This document shows, one piece after another, positions 6,732 to 10,224 of a DNA stretch of 10,224 nucleotides. The notes below the pieces were generated by a model that did not search any database, was not told the DNA's origin, and was given only the letters and a program-made list of their open reading frames with translations. Position 1 is the first letter of the stretch, and each line of letters opens with the position of its first letter. Location of the stretch: contig JAKFDW010000119.1 in NCBI GenBank assembly GCA_036675955.1, positions 1 to 10,224 on the forward strand. Direction: 5' to 3'. A program made the position numbers and the translations under genes. This stretch comes from Pollutimonas sp036675955. GTDB lineage: Bacteria > Pseudomonadota > Gammaproteobacteria > Burkholderiales > Burkholderiaceae_B.

Positions 6732-7958
6732 TTAGACAACTTTTCTCGCGCGCAGCTGGGTTAATTGCTCGGCGCTGAAACCAAGTACAGACTGCAGGAT
6801 TTCATCGGTATGCTGGCCCACTGACGGCGGCGGAAGGTCGTATTGAGGGGGCGTATCAACCAGCCGCAAAGGTGACGCCGCCGTACTCATCAAGGTACCG
6901 TCGCTACGCTCCAGATCAACCTTGAGCTTACGAAATTGCACATGAGGGTCGGCAAACACCTGCTGATAATTATTAATGGGACCGCAGGGCACGCCATGGG
7001 CCTCCAGCACCGTCAGCCAGTCCGCCGTAGTCCTGGTCTTCATCGTTTTCTTCAGCTCGATATCGAGCTCGTCTCGGTTGACGATGCGACCCGTCACTTT
7101 GCGGTAGTGCTCATTGCACTGCAAATCGGGACGGATCATGACCTCGCAGTAGCGCTGCCACTGATCGTCATTGCCCACCGCGATAATGATGTGTCCGTCC
7201 TGAGTGGGATACACGCCGTAGGGAACCAGGCTCATGTGAGCGTTGCCCATTCGTTGCGGCACGTTGCCGCTGGCAAAATAGCCGGTAATCTGGTTACTGC
7301 CCAAGGCAACGATACTGTCCAGCAGCGCCATGTCGATATATTGGCCCTTGCCTGTTACATGCCTGTGGTTGACGGCAGCCAAGATAGCTACGGTCGCATA
7401 CATGCCGGTCACGATGTCGGCCAAAGCTATCCCCACTTTCTGGGGACCGCCGCCTTCGGCCGCGTCGCGCTCGCCCGTTACACTCATCATTCCGCCCATG
7501 CCCTGGAAGACGAAGTCGTAGCCCGGACGATGCGCGTAAGGGCCTTCCTGGCCGAATCCGGTTATCGAACAGTAAATGATATTCGGGTTGATTTTTTTGA
7601 TGGACTCATAATCCAGGCCGTATTTTTTTAAATTACCGACCTTGAAATTCTCGATGAATACATCGCTGGTTTTTGCAAGCTCGTAAACCAGTTTCCGCCC
7701 TTCTTCGTGGGTGAAGTCAATCGTGACCGACTTTTTGCCGCGATTGGCAGCAGAATAATAGGATGAGTCCCCGGAGGGCGAGCCGTCCTTCTTTTTCAGC
7801 CATGGCGGCCCCCATACCCTGGTGTCGTCGCCGCCGACCGGACGCTCGACTTTTATTACCTCGGCGCCGAGGTCAGCCAGGTTCTGGGTACACCATGGGC
7901 CCGCCAGTATTCTGGACATATCCAGGATACGCAGGTTTGATAACGCTTTGTCGCTCAC
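6732..7958 (-). CDS. CaiB/BaiF family (class III) CoA-transferase
   Basis: The 408-residue enzyme should transfer CoA from an acyl-CoA donor (succinyl-CoA in many relatives) to a carboxylic acid through an aspartyl-CoA intermediate. The N-terminal block LRILDMSRILAGPWCTQNLADLGAEVIKVE (8-38) is diagnostic. ANRGKKSVTID, DVFIENFKVGNLKKYGLDY, and SITGFGQEGPYAHRPGYDF follow. D181 in ALADIVTGMYA fits the catalytic aspartate (D169 in formyl-CoA transferase). Length is normal for the family. Start is GTG 7958, supported by an exceptionally good GGAGGG five bases away. The acid acceptor cannot be read from sequence; formate/oxalate specificity is unlikely given its neighbours. Lying between a Bug receptor and a PcaF thiolase, it probably activates the imported substrate or recycles a CoA ester. 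Confidence 0.87.
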   Translation of the reverse strand: MSDKALSNLRILDMSRILAGPWCTQNLADLGAEVIKVERPVGGDDTRVWGPPWLKKKDGSPSGDSSYYSAANRGKKSVTIDFTHEEGRKLVYELAKTSDVFIENFKVGNLKKYGLDYESIKKINPNIIYCSITGFGQEGPYAHRPGYDFVFQGMGGMMSVTGERDAAEGGGPQKVGIALADIVTGMYATVAILAAVNHRHVTGKGQYIDMALLDSIVALGSNQITGYFASGNVPQRMGNAHMSLVPYGVYPTQDGHIIIAVGNDDQWQRYCEVMIRPDLQCNEHYRKVTGRIVNRDELDIELKKTMKTRTTADWLTVLEAHGVPCGPINNYQQVFADPHVQFRKLKVDLERSDGTLMSTAASPLRLVDTPPQYDLPPPSVGQHTDEILQSVLGFSAEQLTQLRARKVV

Positions 7959-7963
7959 GACAA

Positions 7964-7969
7964 CCCTCC
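7964..7969 (-). promoter_or_regulatory. Strong ribosome binding site deciding the GTG start of the CaiB-type gene
   Basis: On the minus strand GGAGGG ends five bases before GTG 7958. It is the best Shine-Dalgarno match in the operon and fixes a non-ATG start. Strong initiation after the 98-base gap would restart translation for the second half of the operon. Confidence 0.75.
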
Positions 7970-7984
7970 GGGTTTAGTATTCTG

Positions 7985-8030
7985 CAGCGTGTCACGGACC
8001 GGCGTGCCTATCTAGTTAATAAGCACGCTG
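7985..8030. repeat. Competing inverted repeats in the gap before the CaiB-type gene
   Basis: The 98-base gap between the receptor stop and the CoA-transferase start holds GCACGCTG (8023-8030). It can pair either with GCGTGC (8002-8007, six pairs) or with CAGCGTG (7985-7991, seven pairs). In the minus-strand message these would be mutually exclusive stems upstream of the strong ribosome binding site. There is no following T run, so it is not a clear terminator. Chance pairing is possible. Confidence 0.35.
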
Positions 8031-8056
8031 GCGAGTCTAGCGTTCGACTGGCTGGA

Positions 8057-9031
8057 TTAAGGAACTGAGATATTCGCGGCCTGTATGACGTTGCCCCATT
8101 TATCGATTTCGGCATCAACAAACTTGGCAAATTCAGGCTGGGCCATCTGTCCTGGCGTAGCACCGAGTGCGGAGAAACTGCTTTTTATTTGTTGCGATGC
8201 CAATACGGTATTTACGTCTTCGGATATTTTGCTGACGACGTCTTGCGGCATTTTGGCCGGTCCATACAGTGCGAACCAGGCGACGGCTTCGAACCCTTTC
8301 AACCCTGACTCGTCTATTGTCGGGACATTGGGCAATTGTTGGGCGCGAGTCAGGGTAGTAACGCCCAAGGCGCGCAATTGACCCGATTCGATGTGGGACA
8401 GTACCCCAGGCAACGAGTCGAACATCATGGGAATTTGCCCGGCAAGCAAATCACTTAGTGATGGCGCCGCACCGCGATACGGAATGTGCGTCAGTTTGAC
8501 GCCTGCTTCATGGGCAAACAATTCCCCAGCCAAATGGTTGGCGCCCCCAATGCCTGCCGAACCGAAATTGATATCTCCCGGATTCTCCTTAGCCATGTCA
8601 ATCAGCTCTTCAATATTCTGCGCCTTGAAGTTCTTATTGACGACCAAGACGTTGGGCACCGTAGCAACCAATGCCAATGACGTGAATGCGGTTTTGGTGT
8701 CGTAAGAGATTGTTTTCTTGAGCAAGGTTGGATTGATGACATGGTGAGTCGCAGTCAACATCAAGGTATAGCCATCCGGCTTGGACCGCACAACTTGCGC
8801 CGATCCGATTGTGCCGCTGGCCCCGCCTTTGTTCTCGATGACCACGGGGACTCCCCATTTATCGGCCAGGCCTTTGCCAAGCTGCCTGGCTAATATGTCT
8901 GTGGTGCCGCCTGCAGGAAAAGGCACCACAATAGTTACAGCACGGTCGGGAAAACCGCTAGCCGCTGCGGCGCTAATGGCGCCTGCCATAAATATGGTGG
9001 CGGCCGCCATGGCATAAGTAATAATTTTCAT
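8057..9031 (-). CDS. Bug family (TctC-like) tripartite tricarboxylate transporter substrate-binding protein
   Basis: The 324-residue secreted protein binds an organic acid in the periplasm, delivering it to a TctAB-type transporter or acting as a sensor. Residues 1-24 form a signal peptide (MKIITYAMAAA start, hydrophobic core, alanine-rich end), with likely cleavage near SAAAAS-GFP. The first Bug motif, VPFPAGGTTDILARQL, follows at about 36-51. Later landmarks are VIENKGGASGTIG, the second carboxylate-pinching region NFGSAGIGGANHLAGELF, HIPYRGAAPSL, FDSLPG and LRALGVTT. Length is typical. No TctA/TctB membrane gene is in the window, as is common for the many orphan Bug genes of Alcaligenaceae and Burkholderiales. 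ATG 9031 has a distant GGAG 11 bases upstream. Its operon place suggests the ligand is the pathway substrate; the ligand itself is unknown. Confidence 0.9.
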   Translation of the reverse strand: MKIITYAMAAATIFMAGAISAAAASGFPDRAVTIVVPFPAGGTTDILARQLGKGLADKWGVPVVIENKGGASGTIGSAQVVRSKPDGYTLMLTATHHVINPTLLKKTISYDTKTAFTSLALVATVPNVLVVNKNFKAQNIEELIDMAKENPGDINFGSAGIGGANHLAGELFAHEAGVKLTHIPYRGAAPSLSDLLAGQIPMMFDSLPGVLSHIESGQLRALGVTTLTRAQQLPNVPTIDESGLKGFEAVAWFALYGPAKMPQDVVSKISEDVNTVLASQQIKSSFSALGATPGQMAQPEFAKFVDAEIDKWGNVIQAANISVP

Positions 9032-9071
9032 GTTTGTCTCAACTCCGGAAGCTGTTCAATAATCTGCGCAG

Positions 9072-9090
9072 CGCCCCGATGACCGGGGCG
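9072..9090. repeat. GC-rich perfect hairpin between the hydratase and receptor genes
   Basis: CGCCCCG (9072-9078) and CGGGGCG (9084-9090) form a seven-pair stem with a five-base loop in the 75-base gap between genes. No U run follows on the minus-strand message, so it is not a canonical intrinsic terminator. It may be a transcript-stability or partial termination element that sets the level of receptor relative to the hydratase. Confidence 0.5.
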
Positions 9091-9106
9091 TATGCTTGTC
9101 TTTGTC

Positions 9107-9538
9107 TTAATGCGGAAATTCCAGCAGGGCCTCACCTTCAGCCACCAGCGTATCGTCTTGATTTTTGACCTGGACGGCCATCACAACCCAGGTGCTTTTC
9201 TCAGTCTTCTTGGATTTCGTAATGGTTCCCACAGGCCGGATAGTGTCGCCGGGCTTGACTGGTGACTTCCAGCGTGTTTCAAGGCGCTTATGATTGCCGC
9301 CCAGCGGGTACGCCCAATCCGTCAGCATTTTTGTGATCAGGCTGAAGTTCGACATCCCGTGCATGATGATGCCGCCGAAATTCGTCTTGCCGAAGTTGCC
9401 CTTCATGTACTCGTCATCCCAATGCAATGGGTTGTAGTCCAGCGACGCTTCGCAAAACTCCCAGATGGTCTCGCGGGTTGGCGAGAATGAAGTGCCCTGG
9501 ATGACAAGGCCTGTCTTGATTTCTATATTATTTTCCAT
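9107..9538 (-). CDS. MaoC-like hydratase, catalytic subunit (hot-dog fold)
   Basis: The 143-residue single hot-dog domain protein probably adds water to an enoyl-CoA (or removes it). It has the hydratase-2 type motif LDYNPLHWDDEY with D34 and H39, the Asp/His pair of (R)-specific enoyl-CoA hydratases, followed by FGGIIMHGMSNFSL, the usual central-helix block. RWKSPVKPGDTIRPVGTI is the typical strand region after it. The frame is open to 9592, but ATG 9538 is chosen: it has GAGGA four bases upstream, overlapping the stop of the preceding gene, and gives a family-length protein. Seven bases separate it from the upstream MaoC-fold gene, so the two chains likely form one heteromeric enzyme equivalent to a two-domain hydratase 2. 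Its substrate is unknown. Confidence 0.82.
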   Translation of the reverse strand: MENNIEIKTGLVIQGTSFSPTRETIWEFCEASLDYNPLHWDDEYMKGNFGKTNFGGIIMHGMSNFSLITKMLTDWAYPLGGNHKRLETRWKSPVKPGDTIRPVGTITKSKKTEKSTWVVMAVQVKNQDDTLVAEGEALLEFPH

Positions 9539-9545
9539 ACTTTCC

Positions 9546-10016
9546 TCACTCTGGGCGGATAGTCCAGCCGCGGCCGGAACATATGACTTCATCGTTTTGA
9601 TTGAAGAACACGTTGTCGTGAATCACAAATAAACGGTCCCCTTTGATAAATTTATCGAGCGCCCGCGCCTGTAGCGTAATAACGTCGCCGGGACGGGCAG
9701 GCTTGTTGTAGCTCCAGGATTGGCCGGCATTCACTGTTCCGGGGCTGCGCATCCAATCGTCGTTGGGCGTGCACGAGAACATCAGCAGAACATGAATGTT
9801 AGGAGGTGCAATAATTCCACCATGCACGGTGGTTTTGGCGTAGTTTTCGTCGATGTACAGCGGGTTCATGTCGTTGACGGCATGGCAAAGCTTGTAGATG
9901 GCTTCTTTGGTCAATGTATACGGTATGGTTTTCCGGGGTTCGCCCGGGACGATGTCGTCCCATATTTTTCGGGCGGCATTATCCGCCCAGAAGTCCTTTT
10001 CAAATTTGTAGCTCAT
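9546..10016 (-). CDS. MaoC-fold protein resembling the N-terminal (non-catalytic) hydratase domain
   Basis: The 156-residue protein has a hot-dog domain similar to the FAS1-like/MaoC N-terminal dehydratase domain. The motif region reads NDMNPLYIDENYA: D49 is kept but the catalytic histidine position is Y54. VHGGIIAPPNIHVLLMF is the central-helix block, and SYNKPARPGDVITLQARALDK the following strand. In two-domain hydratase 2 enzymes the N-terminal half is inactive and shapes the acyl pocket, so this is probably the substrate-binding partner of the next gene product, as in split systems such as ChsH1/ChsH2. It is the first operon gene, with ATG 10016 and GAGGA (10023-10027) six bases upstream. 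It could instead be a free-standing thioesterase-like hot-dog protein, though the coupling argues against that. Confidence 0.8.
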   Translation of the reverse strand: MSYKFEKDFWADNAARKIWDDIVPGEPRKTIPYTLTKEAIYKLCHAVNDMNPLYIDENYAKTTVHGGIIAPPNIHVLLMFSCTPNDDWMRSPGTVNAGQSWSYNKPARPGDVITLQARALDKFIKGDRLFVIHDNVFFNQNDEVICSGRGWTIRPE

Positions 10017-10069
10017 GGATAATCCTCAAGTTGTGTGCGTTGCGAAGCTGACCGAAAATTACTAAAATG

Positions 10070-10095
10070 ACCGCTAGGCGGTTATTGATAACCGC
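10070..10095. promoter_or_regulatory. Putative operator: three ACCGC half-sites (palindrome plus direct repeat)
   Basis: GCGGTTA (10078-10084) and TAACCGC (10089-10095) form a perfect seven-base palindrome with a TTGA spacer. A third half-site, ACCGCTA (10070-10076), is a direct repeat of ACCGCTA at 10091-10097, 21 bases away (two helical turns), and also pairs with GCGGT (10078-10082). An inverted pair plus a direct repeat resembles the operator layout reported for the IclR regulators PcaU and PobR. TTGATA (10085-10090), a good plus-strand -35 hexamer, lies inside the palindrome, so binding here could block transcription of the regulator gene while acting on the leftward operon 54 bases or more away. 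Promoter -10 elements on both strands are weak (for example TTCTAG at 10106-10111 on the plus strand). Confidence 0.55.
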
Positions 10096-10109
10096 TATAC
10101 GAACATTCT

Positions 10110-10129
10110 AGGCGCCTGCGTGGGCGCCT
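10110..10129. repeat. Hairpin with duplicated GGCGCC in the regulator leader
   Basis: AGGCGCC (10110-10116) and GGCGCCT (10123-10129) make a seven-pair stem with a six-base loop. Each arm contains the self-complementary GGCGCC, so the same DNA is also a direct repeat of GGCGCCTG. It lies about 25 bases before the regulator start and could be a second operator or a leader structure. Confidence 0.4.
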
Positions 10130-10153
10130 GTCAATCGTCTTTCATGGAAAACA

Positions 10154-10224
10154 ATGAGCAATTCAGATAGTGAGACGTTCGTCAGAACATTTGCGCGGGG
10201 CTTGCAAGTGATCGAGGCGCTGGG
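10154..10224 (+). CDS. IclR-family transcriptional regulator, N-terminal fragment cut by the window end
   Basis: Only the first 23 codons are present. After a short polar lead, the residues FVRTFARGLQVIEAL match the conserved start of the IclR winged-helix domain (pattern V-x-S-F-x-R-G-L-x-V-I-x-A-F), especially the PcaR/PcaU/PobR branch that controls aromatic-acid catabolism. ATG 10154 has GGAA four bases upstream; the ATG at 10144 is in a frame that stops after eight codons. It is divergent from the MaoC-to-PcaJ operon across a 137-base gap holding the three-half-site operator, so local control of that operon with an acid or CoA-ester effector is likely. The ligand-binding domain is outside the window, so effector and activator/repressor mode cannot be judged. 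Confidence 0.7.
   Translation, partial: MSNSDSETFVRTFARGLQVIEAL

Noticed and set aside
6936..7631. Plus-strand open frame of 231 codons
   Set aside because: It is wholly antisense to the CaiB-type gene, which has diagnostic motifs and a strong ribosome binding site; the antisense product resembles nothing I know.
9072..9106. Intrinsic terminator after the MaoC genes
   Set aside because: The stem is perfect but no T run follows on the minus strand, and the receptor gene continues in the same direction with operon-like spacing.
4145..10016. Antiphage defence, toxin-antitoxin, CRISPR or mobile element content
   Set aside because: All reading frames with support are metabolic or polysaccharide genes; no nuclease, transposase, integrase, repeat-spacer pattern or terminal repeats were seen.

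Overview
The window looks like part of a chromosome from a betaproteobacterium of the order Burkholderiales, most likely an Alcaligenaceae relative (Bordetella/Achromobacter/Pusillimonas type). This is inferred from the Bug-type (TctC-like) periplasmic binding protein, the close PcaF/PcaI/PcaJ homologues and the dense catabolic operon. No rRNA, tRNA, CRISPR array, insertion sequence or phage gene is visible. No gap between genes exceeds 300 bases.

Region 1 (about 1-4162) handles surface polysaccharide. It holds a GT2 polyprenyl-phosphate glycosyltransferase (+), a GtrA-family small membrane protein and a Wzx-like flippase (both -, start overlapping stop), and a divergently transcribed O-antigen ligase/polymerase (+). 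The glycosyltransferase and GtrA genes converge and overlap by 21 bases. A GT2 enzyme plus GtrA is the classic pair that loads and translocates a lipid-linked sugar, while flippase plus ligase moves and attaches or polymerises a glycan, so the four genes make a coherent set.

Region 2 (4145-10016, all -) is one compact catabolic operon. In transcription order it encodes two small MaoC-fold proteins (upstream one lacking the catalytic His, downstream one keeping the Asp/His pair), a Bug solute receptor, a CaiB/BaiF class III CoA-transferase with a GTG start and a very strong ribosome binding site, a PcaF-like thiolase, and the PcaI/PcaJ-like subunits of a 3-oxoacid CoA-transferase. Several junctions overlap by 8 bases or are separated by a few bases. 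The order suggests uptake or sensing of an organic acid, CoA activation, hydration of an enoyl-CoA, and thiolysis of 3-oxoadipyl-CoA or a similar acyl-CoA to acetyl-CoA and succinyl-CoA. No dehydrogenase or ring-cleavage gene is present here, so the pathway is incomplete in the window and its substrate cannot be named.

Region 3 (10017-10224) is a divergent control region followed by the first 23 codons of an IclR-family regulator (+). The gap holds three copies of an ACCGC half-site arranged as one palindrome plus one direct repeat 21 bases away, an architecture like that reported for operators of the IclR regulators PcaU/PobR. The regulator therefore probably controls the operon and itself. 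The most interesting part of the window is this regulator-operator-operon unit: a beta-ketoadipate-type lower pathway joined to a split MaoC hydratase, a second unrelated CoA-transferase and a Bug receptor.
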